NCBI GenBank assembly: GCA_025201345.1
Contig: JAIXMG010000001.1
Span: 1-64,000, forward strand
DNA: 64,000 nt
Origin: Thamnidium elegans
Taxonomy: Eukaryota > Mucoromycota > Mucoromycetes > Mucorales > Mucoraceae
Direction: 5' to 3'
The notes below the pieces were generated by a model. That model made no database searches. It was not told the origin of the DNA and saw only the letters and a list, made by a program, of their open reading frames with translations. Of the stretch, positions 44,721 through 57,485 are shown piece after piece. Made by a program: the position numbers and the translations under genes. Every line of letters begins with the position of its first letter. The stretch's first letter is position 1.

Positions 44721-46195
44721 TTAATTTAGGCAATCCATTGGCCCGATTTTTTTTTTTTTTTTTTTGAGATTTCGTTATCTTTTTCTAAGAGTGAATAGTA
44801 CCTGTTCATTCTATATATATAAAATAAAAAAAGGTAAATTTATACTTGTATAATGTTTATAAGTAGCTGCACATAAAAAAAGATAAAGCAAAGAGCTCTA
44901 TATCAATGCGAGATCTATAATTATGCCTATCTTCTTTTTTCTCTCTGCGGGAGGAAAACTTTTAATCAGCCTACTTTTTTCGTGTAACGATCCTATCAAA
45001 ATCTACGAATTTTTCTGAAACAAGTAAAAAAAAAAAATCAGAACCGTGCTTTTTTAGTTAATAGAATTCCTTGATCTGTAATAAAACTGAGTTTTTATAA
45101 AGATGACATATAAAATTTTGCATAGTTTTATTTTAGGTATATTAAACTTAAACTTCGAACATTTTTTTAAAAAAAAAAAAATGGAAGAGGCGATTACACT
45201 AAGCCATTTTTAAGTTTTTAGGTTTCTTTTTACTAGTGTCATAAATATTTAGATCTGTCATACATGTCTTTTTTTTTTTTTTTTTTTTTCTCATAAAAGA
45301 TTATAAATGGTATTTTCCATTTGTTTATTTATATTTAACATAAAATTAAGTATACTGTGTATTCGAATTTTGCCGTCATTTTAATTACTTCCTAGCTTAA
45401 TACTTAGAATTATGGTCTACAGTGTTCTATTTTCAACGCAGAGAACGACTATGATACTAATAGTGAAAGGATAGAGTAAGATTTTTTTTAAAAAAAAAAT
45501 ATGTAACTGGGTCATTAGTAATTCAGTACACTTGTATATTATACTTTTAACTACTAGTTTTTTTTTTTTTTTTTTTTTATATATCAGTTGAAAATCTCAC
45601 AAGTTTTCTTTTAGTAGAGCCTTTTTTTTTTTTCCCGCTTGTTTTCTTTTTAATAAAAAGCCTTTTAAAAGACTTGATAAACCACAGTAATCAATTTACT
45701 TATTATCGCAAACATTTCAGTCTCGCCTTATTTTCTTGGTATATTTACTTGTTACCATTATACTTGCTGGCTGCTACAAAGAATTGTCTGTATTATATCT
45801 ACATTCCCCACAAATGAAGACATGTAAACTATACGAAAGATATGTGAGTGCAAACATATGTCATTTATATTAAGTGGCAGGTTGGGCAAATATTTGCAAT
45901 CTTTGATATTAAGAGTCTATGGAAGCATCTATTTTTATTAAAAAAAAATTTAAGGACTCTAATATTTTCTTGTGTTTTTTTAATTTTAACTTACGTACCT
46001 TACTTTGTATAAACAGCTAGACGTAACCTCCATAGAGTATAAAAAATATTGTACAAAGGGTAACCAAAAATATGTCTAACATCTCGTGAAAATTACATAT
46101 TTAGCAAGCCTACTAAAATAAAAAGCCTATACTTTATGTAAATAACATAAATACGTGTTAACTTTAAGTTTGCATTACAGAATATATATATATTT

Positions 46196-46237
<42 letters not shown>

Positions 46238-47148
46238 TAAAGAATGCTAGATATAGTAAAACGAAAGAAAGTTATTTCTATCAATCATATGAAAAACAAA
46301 AATAAAGCAGGACAATTTTAACCACTTGTTGGGGATACATAGGTTACACAATCGTAAATGAGGGAAAAAAATACCCTGTTACAAACAACGTTTATTTTTG
46401 TAGGTCCACCATCTTTTTTTCTATTAGAACAGAGTGGCTGCTTGAGGTAATATTATATAGGTATAATAACCAGCGGTAATATAAAAGAATATATATATTT
46501 TAATTTAAAAACTATAAAATGTGATTGATACTATCTATATAAGAGTATATGGACCTGGGATTTTCACAATGTCTTATAAGTCATTCTATCCTATCCTAAA
46601 ACAGTCGTTATAAAGAACGACTTTATATTCTAATACTACACCTGACTTGTACTTTCGCAAAAAAAAAAAAAAAAAGGTTACAGCTTTCATTAACCTTTGT
46701 GTTCCCCAACACTCTTACCAAAAAAAAAATCTAGATAGGTGCCATTCCAGAACTAGACTAGGTTTGTTCCTGAGTTTTTATAGCTTTGTTTTAAAATAAA
46801 TCAAAAAATGCTGTAATATACCTTTAAACGTATTCTAATCGTACGTATTGAATCCAAAAAGCATGTATAACATAATATCTCGCCCTTTTTCTTTTTCTAA
46901 TAATTATATATAAATTAGTCTATATAATTATATAATACTTGAGAAATCCAAAAAAGAAAACTCTGAGATGAATCGAGACAGGAACACTTTTTTTCTTCTT
47001 TTGATCCGGTAACCCCGTATTACACAATGAACATCTTTTAATTACCAGCGCATCTTTTTTTCTTTTTTTTTTTCTCCACAACTATTTTCTCTTTTTTAAA
47101 CTTTACTTATTTATTAGATTTTTTTGTTTTTTATTGTAATATAATAGT
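44491..47148. other. 2.6-kb gene-free region rich in A/T homopolymers
   Basis: No coding region, tRNA or rRNA recognised. Contains A/T runs, the longest about 39 A at 44679-44717 and about 34 A at 46202-46235. Holds the divergent promoters of the genes on either side. Confidence 0.6.
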
Positions 47149-47808
47149 ATGGATGGTTCATTCTGGATTCTTTGTGATAGATCAGACCGTTGTCACTGTG
47201 ACTGGAGAGTGACAATAGTAGAATGTATTGAGAATAAGGCCATGTTTTATATATATATTGTAAATATAGTATGGTCGCTTCTTATAACAATTACAGGTAC
47301 TTGCAACATAACTGAAAATATTTTATATATATACAAATCTAATAATAACAATAATAAAGGTGTCGCGATATTATATGATCGAGTTATTCGAAAGAGATTG
47401 CCTATATTCGACTATGAATCATCTTTAGGACGTTATATTCGACCACGGCCTATTGAATCCATGATATTATTCGGAATTATATTCAACTTTCGTAAATACA
47501 AAAAGAAAAAAAAAGAAAACTTTCCTAGTTTTATATACGTATATATAATAACCTTTTTATTTCGACATTAGTTAGAGCATTGGATGCCGTACTGCTGGTT
47601 TCAAACGCAGTATCAAATGTTGTTGTTCTTGCTTGTAAGCTGCAATTTACCTTTTTTAGAAAAAAAGCTAAACATTTTTTGTTATGTAGTACTATACGAA
47701 TTACCATGGCAGTTCGGTCTCAGTGCATTTGCTTGTTATCTTTTTGGAATTGCTCACACTGTATCACATGTAATATATATATATATAAAAATCCCTCATG
47801 CTTCTTCC

Positions 47809-47840
<32 letters not shown>

Positions 47841-48217
47841 GTATATATAGAGTAGCAAAGTAATTCGTAACAACTGGTTTCGATCTTCAATTAAGATTGA
47901 TATAATGTGTACATCCTTAATTGCCTTACCATTTATTACCAACAATATCTGCGCGATTGCAGCCTCAATTTATGCAGAGCAAAACCAACTTTCTAAAGCC
48001 AAATTGTTTACAGATCTCTTGTACTACTTTTGGACATTTTATTGTTTCACGTTATCGATTTTTATTTTATTTGCGGGTGTTCGGTTATTGAAAATCCTTG
48101 GACTTCATCTGAAAAATCAAAATGACCCAGAGAGTTCTGCTGTACGAAAAATTAAACATGGTGCATTTAAAGTAATATAAACAATAGTCTCTCTGTTTTG
48201 ACGCATATTTAACTTTG

Positions 48218-48250
<33 letters not shown>

Positions 48251-48446
48251 ATGTATAGGTTAGGATGGTTATGTCGATTAGTATCACTTCACTACTGCTT
48301 TTCTCAATTATCAAGTGCTTTTACGGTATTTTTAGAAAAGAAATATTATTAAATGATATGCTTAATTTATTGGTTGCTATATTTTGGACATTTGATGGTA
48401 CATTGGCTTCTACACTCGTTATTTTAACATTATTAATCAAGTAAGT

Positions 48447-48477
<31 letters not shown>

Positions 48478-48777
48478 GGTAATTATTTATACTAATCGAT
48501 ATATAGTCCTAAAGCACTTACGCAATTAAACATATCATCAACAGATGGTTCTGATACATATGCAGCTACTCGATCTCAATTAGGCAGCACTAGTAACAGT
48601 ACGCCAATTGACGCTAATATTATTACTTACCAAGGAGGATATCCATTAAGCAGCTTACCAAGCTCTAATGAACCCATCAAAGAAAAATACCATTCATTTA
48701 TTGGGTCTTCTGAATTTGAAGGATCAACTATATCAGAAACACATTTATTACCAGATACGAAAAGATATAATATGTAG
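47149..48777 (+). CDS. Multi-pass (about seven-helix) membrane protein, function unknown
   Basis: Five exons: 47149-47491, 47576-47769, 47851-48171, 48259-48440, 48507-48777; 436 residues. Hydrophobic segments: YIYIVNIVWSLLITITG, PIESMILFGIIFNF, YQMLLFLLVSCNLPFL, FGLSAFACYLFGIAHTV, IMCTSLIALPFITNNICAIA, WTFYCFTLSIFILFAGV, MSISITSLLLFSIIKC and MLNLLVAIFWTFDGTLAS, then a Ser/Thr-rich cytosolic-type tail of about 95 residues. The layout suggests a receptor-like protein but no receptor motif is seen. The N-terminal 30 residues are the least certain part. Introns 2 and 4 carry T26 and T29 runs. Confidence 0.75.
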
Positions 48778-48859
48778 AAAAAAAAAGTGTCAATTTACTT
48801 GATTTGGTAAACTGTACAAACCAACATCCTTTAAAAAATTAAAATTGGTATGATTATGA

Positions 48860-49448
48860 TTAATATGCTTCCAGTTCCTTTAAACAATCTACAATAGTAT
48901 TTTTGATACCTTCGTTGGCTGCTTTTAGCTGTTGAGTACATATTTCTGCTGATAGTTCTCTGCCTAGGTTTACCTAAGCGAGAAACTATTTGAGCTTATA
49001 TTTGATTGATATACAACAAAAGCTTTATCTTTCTAAAGGGAATCGAATTTTCGTGTCTTTGATCTTTTTCGGTATAATCACAAAAATAAACGAAAAAGCA
49101 AAAACAAAAAAACAAAACAAGAAGGTTGATAAAATTAGAGTCACTGGACTCTTGACAAAAAAAAAGGAGGGTATATTTACTCACGCTATCTACTTAATCG
49201 TTATGATATACTGTATTATACGACAGTTTGTTCAAGCAGAGAGTTGAGTTTAAATGGTCGAGTATTATTATATACACATATAAACTGTGTTAATAGATCA
49301 AAAAGGACCAATATTTCTGAAAGTTCGTTGGCTTCATTAGCATCGATGTTTTGCTTGATTTTCAGATATATATATTGAATTTTCTCTTAAATTCCACTGC
49401 AATTTTTCCTTGAGATGTGTCCGTGGAGAAAGTCTCTTTGGATTGTCC
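48860..49448 (-). pseudogene. Unknown gene remnant
   Basis: Three minus-strand coding-like blocks: GQSKETFSTDTSQGKIAVEF from 49448, then after a one-base frame change KIKQNIDANEANELSEILVL to TRPFKLNSLLEQTV (stop 49216), and, after a likely intron with acceptor TTAG, VNLGRELSAEICTQQLKAAN to LKELEAY and stop at 48860. No ATG-initiated full frame. Helical and acidic; family not recognised. Confidence 0.35.
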
Positions 49449-49863
49449 GTTTTTTCCGTATATTTATAGGTTTCTCGCTTAAACTATCTACGGATGTTGT
49501 CTCCTGTAATGATCTAACAGCTGTTATGTACTGTTAAAATATTCAATAATACTTTATGTCGACATATTTTATAATCAAAATTTATTTGTGTTAAGCAAGA
49601 CCTTAATTTGTGTGTCGTGCAAGCCGCAAATTAGCCAATAAAAACCCGCGAAAAAATATATTATAAAACCGCAAATTCGTATCGTGAGCACTTTCCTCTT
49701 TTTATTTTATTTTTACCACTTTTTTTTTTTTCTATCCTTTTTATTACTATTATTAGAGGAGGGGGAAAAGAGAATATATATGCATAAAAACCTAAAATTA
49801 TATAACATCATATCACACCAATTTTTTTTTTTTTTTTTTACAAACAAAAATAAAAATTAAAAT
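49449..49863. other. Intergenic, promoter of the START-domain gene
   Basis: AT-rich; T runs at 49721-49731 and 49823-49838 precede the ATG. Nothing else seen. Confidence 0.45.
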
Positions 49864-52174
49864 ATGACACGGTCATTAGTCCAAAATTCGTTCAATCAAG
49901 ATGAATTAGCAAATGAATGGGAAGAAGCCTTTCATAGTAAAAGCAGGACAACAACAGCTTCACAATTTAGTCAATTTAACGCAATCTTTAGTGACGATGA
50001 AGAAGAAGATCCGCGACCACAACGTTGGATACCTGAACCAAATATCCTATCTTCCAACGTTATAACAGGCTACATTGATCCAGTTCTGAGCTCTTCCACC
50101 TACCATATCCACCAAGCCGATAACGCCTTACTGACGCTAAAACACATAGTAGCAGAAGAGGGTTGGAAAAAAGCACTTAAACATAAAAGTGGAGTGATTG
50201 TACATATGAAGAACGGTATTCATAAAGGAGATAAAACTCCAATATTTAAAGGTGAAGCCATCATTCAAGGGTTCTCACCTCAGGCAATCTTTTATGTTAT
50301 TGGCATGCGTAAATTATGGGATGAACAGTAAATACATCTTTTTTTGGAAAAACTGTGATACAATGTGCGTATTAAAAAATCAATTTATTAGGTATGAAGA
50401 TGGTAATTTAGTAGAAAATTTAAATGATACTACTTCTTTAACATATGAAATCATGAAACCAACTACAACTAGCAAGTAAAGTATATTTATAACAAGTTTT
50501 TTTCGATTACTCCTTAATTATTTTATTTACCGCCTTTTTTTTTAAAAGGTCGCGAGATTTAGCTCTAGTAGAAAAGATTGAATGTACACAAAACGGTGCT
50601 ATTGTATTTGCTTGTACTAGTATAGAAACACCAAGAATACCTAGAATGAATGGTAGAACACGTGTGAATACAAAGGTACCTTTTTTTTTTTTTTTTTTTT
50701 TTTCTTTGCAAGCGTTAATTGATTGCATATATTAGTTACAAGGTTGGATATTAGAACCTTTACATGGTGGACCAAATCCTGCAACCAAAGTAGTATTTGT
50801 TGTACAAGAAAGCATGAAGGGATGGGTGCCCGGATTTGCCAAAAAGACATTAGCGCGAAGACCATTAGTGATAGCCAAAGTAGCAGAATATTTAGAGCGA
50901 AAGACAGAACGTATGAGATCTACACCAATTAATAATAACAATCAAAGTGGTTTATTACAATCTTTAAATCATGGTCATAGTAGAAGACCTTCAGTTATGA
51001 GTAATCATACACCTATACCACAACAATTCAACAGGAACAGACTTTCACCACAACGTGAATTAAATCAATCTATATTAGCAGCTAAATCGCTTCCTACTTT
51101 ACCACCTACAACTAAAAAACATATTTCATTTGCTGATCATGATATTACTTATACACCTTCTAACAAATTGGACCAAGATATTAATAGTAACAGTAGTACA
51201 ACCACTGATTCAAATAGTACAATACCTCAACTTTTAAAAAACAAGGTTTCATCTAGTGTACCAGCTGCGAAACAACACTTGTATCCATCTCATCGACATC
51301 CTATTCAAAAAGTTGAAAGTATTCAGTTATTAAAGAAGTTGACTTATTCAAACGATAATTGGCAGTTAACAAAGGAATTAAAAGATGGATCCAAGCATTA
51401 TATATTAAATTCAAATATCTTGTCTGATGATGAAGACGACTTTATTAACCATCATAATCAACATGGTGGTGAATTGTTAAAGCGTAAAGCGCCTTTTATT
51501 CGTGTCGATGGTGTTATTGATGGTGGTTGGACTGCAGAACAATTATGCTCTGTCATACATTGTTTTGGTTCTCGAAAGATTTGTAAGAAGCTTTCTTTTT
51601 CTTTTTTTTTGAATTACTCTAACAAATACATACATAGGGGATTCATCGTTTGAAGGAGGTCAAACAATCGAAAGATTTAGTCAAAAGGAATATCTTGTAC
51701 AATGGTTCTTGGGTGGGATGTTACCTATTGCCAGTGTTGATTTATCTGCTATAACAAGTATTGAATCTGACCCAATTACAGGTACAGTATATACTGCTAC
51801 AACATCTGTTACAGATCAACAGGTGCCACCAGATGAATCAGGACATCGTATCCGTGCTTACAATGATTTGTATGGCTGGGTATTCAGACCCAAATTCGAT
51901 AAAGAAGGTCGTACAATTTCAGTAGGTATTAGTTTTGTATGCAATATGGATTTCCGATATACAGTCCCTAGCCATGTATTACAAACCTGGATAGATAGTT
52001 CTTTACAATCTATTACACATATCCATCACTACTTATCACAGTACGGTTGTCCACCTTATATCAGACGTGTTGCTGGTAAAGTGATTCGAGAAGGATTTGA
52101 TGCGCTTACCAATAATTATCAGATTGTATTTACTGCTAAACATCAACCATCAAATTCATATCGTGCTCGTAAGC

Positions 52175-52211
<37 letters not shown>

Positions 52212-52940
52212 GAATCAGTCTGTGTGGTGTACGGATATTCGGGTACATAAGACCATGTTTCCTCATGGTTTAGATATTAGTGTCATACCTGAAAATGTAG
52301 CTCGTATTGAAGTATCACCAAAGGACAATAAAAGTATCAAGATATTTACGACAGATCAATATATTGATGGTAAACAAGTCACCTTTACATTGGTACCACT
52401 TTCTTCGACAGACGGAATCAATCATCATTCTTCTACGTACAAGTATAATGGAGAATTGTTTAATCAAAGACAAGCCATTGCTGATAAACAAGAAACAATA
52501 GAAATAGTAAGTGAGCCGTCAAATACAATTGAAGAAGTAGTAGATCAAGTAGTTGAAGTTGTCAAAAAAGAAATTCAAATTTCTACTCCTGCATTACCAG
52601 GTAAAATTATAGTTATATAAGGGGAAGGAAGGATAAACTTATTAAATTTATATATTTGACAGCTACTATTCAAGCAGAAATTACCAAGGATGAAAACTTG
52701 GAAGGAGAAGAAGCTATACCATTAAAAGTACCTAAAGGTTACTTACTTGTTCCTGAACATCAGGTAAAGATAAATATATGCTTTCTGTGTATATGTGTGT
52801 TTACTAATTTAAATTAGAATAATAATATTATTATGATTACTGATGAACTGTCATTTAACGGACAACAAATTTCAATTATTTTCCTAGCCATGGTCGTTTG
52901 TTACTATATGGGTAAATTCACCTCATGCGCTTCCTGCTAA
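49864..52940 (+). CDS. START-like lipid-binding protein with two START-type regions and a C-terminal membrane anchor
   Basis: Seven exons: 49864-50327, 50392-50475, 50549-50675, 50736-51582, 51638-52600, 52663-52763, 52818-52940; 902 residues. A first START-like region spans roughly residues 60-260 (ALLTLKHIVAEEGWKKALKH ... VIGMRKLWDEQYEDG ... GWILEPLHGG), then a disordered Ser/Asn/Pro linker. A second, DUF3074/START-like region spans about 460-690 (GGWTAEQLCSVIHCFGSRKI, WDSSFEGG, YGWVFRPKFDKEG). Next come a poly-Gln tract and an acidic segment, and a final hydrophobic helix ISIIFLAMVVCYYMG with a short tail. Likely binds or moves lipid at a membrane contact; the ligand is unknown. Confidence 0.82.
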
Positions 52941-53182
52941 CTTTTAAAAAAAGAAAAAAAAAACATATATACTGTACCTATTTTATTTATTCTCTTAATT
53001 ATTATCTTAATCCTTTTTTTTTCTCCCTCTCTCTCTCTCACTACAATTAGTAATATATAATATATAATCCATTTTTTTTTTTTTTTTTTTGTTCTTTTTT
53101 ATTATTGTAAAATTCAAACTGGGTAGGTTCTACTTTAGCTGTATCTTTTTCATTCTTATTTTTTCGTCTATTGTCGATTAAT

Positions 53183-53670
53183 TTATGCCTTTACTTCGGT
53201 TTTATCATCAATAATGTTTAATTTTGGCATATTTGATTTTGCTGCAGTTAAAGCATCCTTCTTTGCCTTGATTTGTTCGACTTGTCTCTTTTCAGCTTGC
53301 TTTAATTCTTCCGTTTTAATACGTGTAATACGAGCAAACTATTTTTTTTTAAAAAAAAAAAAAACTTAATTTATGTTATTCTGCAACTAATATAATAATC
53401 TATACCTCTTTGGTATGATGAAGACATTCAAGATAATCGTCACGTTGATCAAGACATTGTTGAGGAAGATCGGCACTGGCATAACACTTGTTAAATTCTT
53501 GCCAAAAGTGGAAGCATCGTCCACGACCTATTATACAAAAAAAAAAAAAAAAAAAAAAAAAAAATTAAAAAAAAAACGTCCGCAATAACAACAACAACAA
53601 AAAAATAGAAATTGGATTCTAAATTGTGATGCAGCTACATACCACCATCCAAACCGAATCCAGAAGCCAT
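53183..53670 (-). CDS. NDUFS5: Mitochondrial complex I subunit NDUFS5 (15 kDa type)
   Basis: Three exons: 53670-53643, 53527-53406, 53338-53183; 101 residues. Begins MASGFGLDGGRGRCFHFW and shows the twin Cys-x9-Cys motif of this accessory subunit (CFHFWQEFNKC, CLDQRDDYLEC), which is oxidised in the intermembrane space by the Mia40 pathway; then a basic helical tail to VKA. Presence of complex I fits a filamentous fungus. Intron 1 has a 29-base homopolymer (T in sense). Confidence 0.9.
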
Positions 53671-54133
53671 TTTATGTTAATATAAGTTACTTTTTATGAG
53701 GAAAAAAAAAAGAGAGGGTGAAGGGTTCTATAAAAAAATAAACAAGTTGGTTCAAAAACATCCCCGCAACATTTTCACCCCCCATTGGATAATATAAAGG
53801 TGACGTAAACCTGCGCTTGTTTTTAACCCAGCGAAAAGTAAAGGTTCCTCTTCAAACGTGTGGTGCTTGTAAGACCATAAAAAACAGGTACCCTTTTTCA
53901 TTTTTGTATATAAAGACAAGAAGTTTAAACTCTTGGCACGTAATATTATAATTGTTGCACAAACTATAACTATCGTTTGACTTTTTCTCCAGAAAAAAAA
54001 AAAAGGGTAATATACATGTGTCCATAGTACATATTGTTAAGGTGTAACAAAGCTTTATTTGAAATGTTTTTAGTATGTAAATGATTAATATATTATGGTG
54101 TATACGGCGTTTTATTTTATTTTAGGGAGGTGA
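53671..54133. other. Intergenic between NDUFS5 and SHO1
   Basis: Promoter side of NDUFS5 and 3' side of SHO1. Nothing further recognised. Confidence 0.45.
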
Positions 54134-55223
54134 TTATTGGGTAAACTAAAAAAGAGTAAGAGTAGATCAATATACAAATTATACACGTATAAAAAAAAAA
54201 AAAAAAAAAAAAAAAAACTTACATAGTTTGAAGGTACAATACCAATTGTACCATCTAATTTCTTTGCTTGCCACCAATTACCACTCTTATTTAAAATTTC
54301 TAATACTTCTTCTTTCACAAAAGAAAGTTCGTTAGGATCGTCAGGATTTGCTTGATCTAGTATGATAGCAGTGATTGGTTAGTTTAATACAGATATTTTT
54401 AAGGAGATAATACTAACATGGGTGAAGAGCAGTGGCCATGATTTTTTGAACGTGAGGTACTTGTAGAGGTACTTGATGAGGAGCAGGAGTAGGAGGAGAG
54501 TTATTATGTGAGATGGGTGTATTAATACTAGCAACGGAAGCTTGATGATGACTATAATGACTACTAGCTTCAGGTGAAGATAAAGCCAACTTGCTTTCTT
54601 TAGGGCTTCCGTGAATATTACCTACACCATTTTGTGATACAGGGGAAACAATACCCGAGTAAACGAATTGATACACAGCTGAGTCCTCTGTACTGCCATA
54701 TAATATAACCCAGAAAAACTAATGATAATTATAAGAATCAATTCTTTATTGTATTGTATAATATAGTATATTACCTGCATAACAATAAGAATAACAGCAC
54801 CAGCACCAGCTGCTTGTGCACCACCAGTATGCCAAGCCATTAATCCGTCAATACTACCAGTTAACATTGAAATACTGATACCTAATAAAAGTGCAAACTA
54901 AAGGAAAAAGTTAATATTACATTCGTTTCCTCTCAATTGGTTTTTGTACCATGATTTGATATTGATGAAATATTTGCTTAAAAATAGTAAAGAATAAACC
55001 ACCAAGAAAGAATAATTCATAAAATACTGTCCACCAAAGTCCACCTGCTGAACCACCTAAAATACAAGCACCAATAAATGCTATAAACCATCCTCCCTAA
55101 TCTATTTGATCAGTTTTTTATTTCTACTGCTTTTTTTTTTATCAGTGGTTTATATACCAATGACATGATGACTGAAACCAAAACAATTGGATTCTTTGTA
55201 ATATGTGCTAAAGTTAAACGCAT
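54134..55223 (-). CDS. SHO1: Sho1-type osmosensor: four membrane helices and SH3 domain
   Basis: Six exons: 55223-55158, 55096-54950, 54897-54775, 54718-54418, 54356-54223, 54145-54134; 260 residues. Four transmembrane helices ([54 protein letters not shown] with [21 protein letters not shown]), a Ser/Pro/His-rich linker, and a C-terminal SH3 domain: [35 protein letters not shown]. In yeast the SH3 domain recruits Pbs2 to the HOG MAP-kinase pathway at the plasma membrane. The last coding exon is only 12 nt (FTQ-stop); intron 5 holds a 27-base homopolymer. Confidence 0.9.
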
Positions 55224-55497
55224 TTTATCTTTCGGCAGTAAAAAATATGTATTAAAAAAAAAAGAGAGAAGAAAGTAAAAAGAATGTAACAAAGAAAATC
55301 AAATATAAAGTTTTTTTTTTTTTTTTTTTTTTACACCAAATTAATGTTGTGTGTTCCCCATTAATTATTAAAAAAAAAAAAAAAAAAAAAAAACCCTTCT
55401 TTTTCTGTATGCTTTTTTTTATTTTTTCAATACAAAAAAGAAAATGATTGTTATATTATTATTACTTTTTTTTTAAGGAGGAAATAAAAAAAAATAT

Positions 55498-56022
55498 TTA
55501 ACGATACTTTTTAAAGAAAAAGAAAAAAATTAGTTACATGCAATCTCTCATCTATTTTTCTTTTTACCTTGTGGAAACCAATATCGCTGGCATATTCACG
55601 GAAACATTGACGACAGATGTTCAAGTTGTACTTTCTAATCAAACCAGCTCTGTGAGCACAAACTCTACTATAAAGTTGCAAAAAAAAAAAAAAAACCATG
55701 TTAATAAAACAAGTCTTAATATATACATGACTATACCACCGCTTTTTATAGTAAATACACACGTATATTATATACAAAAACTGCCCTTTCTTATTTATCA
55801 TTAAAAGGGTTCAATTAAGCATGTCATCATGTACTATTTTTTGGTGGCTTATACTGTCATGTTTTGAACTCTTATTCTTTTATTTTCTCTCTCTTTTATA
55901 CATGTAAAAAAAAAAACAAAACAAAAAAAAACACTATTAAAAGTAGTACTCAATACGTACCAGGCACGAGAGCCCTTACCAAAGGACTTAGGGTGAGAAT
56001 TCCAAACGTTAGCGTGGGCCAT
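55498..56022 (-). CDS. RPS29: 40S ribosomal protein S29 (uS14)
   Basis: Three exons: 56022-55961, 55667-55568, 55506-55498; 56 residues, the standard length. [20 protein letters not shown], then the zinc ribbon with four Cys (CRVC ... CRQC), ending DIGFHKYR. The last coding exon is only 9 nt (Tyr-Arg-stop). Intron 1 (293 nt) is the longest in the window's host genes, as is common in ribosomal protein genes. Confidence 0.95.
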
Positions 56023-57163
56023 TTTAATAATATAACGTTATTTCTTTTCTTTGAGGGAGGAAAAAAATAAAGTCGAGAAAGAACAAGCAAAATTTTTGCA
56101 AAGAAAATTTAAATACTGTCGGATACTGAAACCCGGCATTTTTTTTTTTTTTTTTTTTGAATCAAAAAGATTTTTTATCTAGCAGTTATATGTATAAAAC
56201 GTATGCGAGTAAAGATATTCAACAATACTAGATAATACCAGTAAAACATACCAGTAGCTAAAAGTATTTACTAACCGTAAACTTGTACTTTTTTTTTTTT
56301 TTTTTTTGAACGCATAAAAACCAAGGGAGGAAAAAGTGGCGTTTTCTACCGTGCCACACAACATTGACTTCCTTACACTCCCAGAGGTTTTTCTTGCAGG
56401 TTTATTTGTAAATATCGGGGATTGATTCTTCTCCTTTTTGGGAATGGGGGGAAGGGAGCTGGGGGTCTTTGGAATGCTCTTTGGGGGTCAAAAACGATAT
56501 AAAAAGCGTATTACGTCGTATAAAAAGGTTGCTTTGGATGGGGGATTCCAGCCGTAACTCGATAAAATCAAAGACAGGAAGAAAAAAGTGGAAAGACACT
56601 ATTGTTAAAAAGCATATTAGAGAATGTGAATTATATTATAACTATTAACAAAAATACGCGTACCTTATGATTTTGGAAGAGAGAAAAAATACTAGCAAAT
56701 GAATAGATTTTAGATACAAATGAGATGAGAATGTCCATACCTTACTAGAATTCAGAACACACGGAAGAAAAAACTGCTTTAAAAAGGATACAATATGTTA
56801 GAGTGTATGAATAGATAAAAACAATTTTACAAAGGCGCGTGGATATTACCATACTGAAACCCACACTACACGTGATGATACATGCATTCCATGGCCTGTT
56901 GATTAAAGAATAGTTAATAAATTGTATATTAATTATCTTATGCTGCAAATTTTGTCCAAGAAATAAAACGCAAGTTAATCTTTGAAAAAGAAAGAAAGAA
57001 AGAAGAGAGCAGTTTATTACACTACATGAGACCAAATCTATAAATGAAAAATTTAAAAGATCCTGCCTCACCAGCTTGAGAAACGTGTGGTGTTAACGTT
57101 CCACGTTCGTTTGATCCAACATTGTATCAGAGTGAACTTGAATTGCTGAACAACAATAATAGC

Positions 57164-57199
<36 letters not shown>

Positions 57200-57485
57200 G
57201 GTTGTTGGTATTACTGGCATGTTCTCTAACATGAATAGTTCCAATTCAAGTGGCCTTACTTTCGGCAGAGTGGCCTTCTTCTTTTCTTTTCTTTTTTTTT
57301 TGGCTGTGTGATCTCATAAAACTTATTGCCTAACCATTTAACATTTATTTTAGCGTATCCAATAATACCCACTTCCATTATTTTACCTGTTGAATTATTT
57401 ATCCGCTACAAATCATTCGAGTACCTCTCTTGTATTGACTCATAAACATGTATTCCTGTTTCGTACTGGAATACTTTTACTCTGA
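56023..57485. other. Intergenic region upstream of RPS29
   Basis: No convincing gene. T/A runs at 56140-56158, 56289-56307 and 57168-57197. A GC-richer patch at 56437-56495 contains repeated GGGGG blocks. Confidence 0.45.

Noticed and set aside
44491..47148. CRISPR array, tRNA or rRNA genes here or elsewhere in the window
   Set aside because: Looked for tRNA T-loop patterns and regular spaced repeats; found only homopolymers and transposon repeats.
47634..47660. A 25-nt GTAAGC...TTTAG intron in the membrane-protein gene
   Set aside because: Too short, and splicing creates a stop; reading through gives a good hydrophobic helix.
48117..48314. 65-residue minus ORF over a TA/TG microsatellite
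   Set aside because: Low-complexity shadow inside the membrane-protein gene.
55511..55801. 96-residue minus ORF over RPS29
   Set aside because: Unspliced reading of exon 2 with both introns; the spliced 56-residue protein is the real product.
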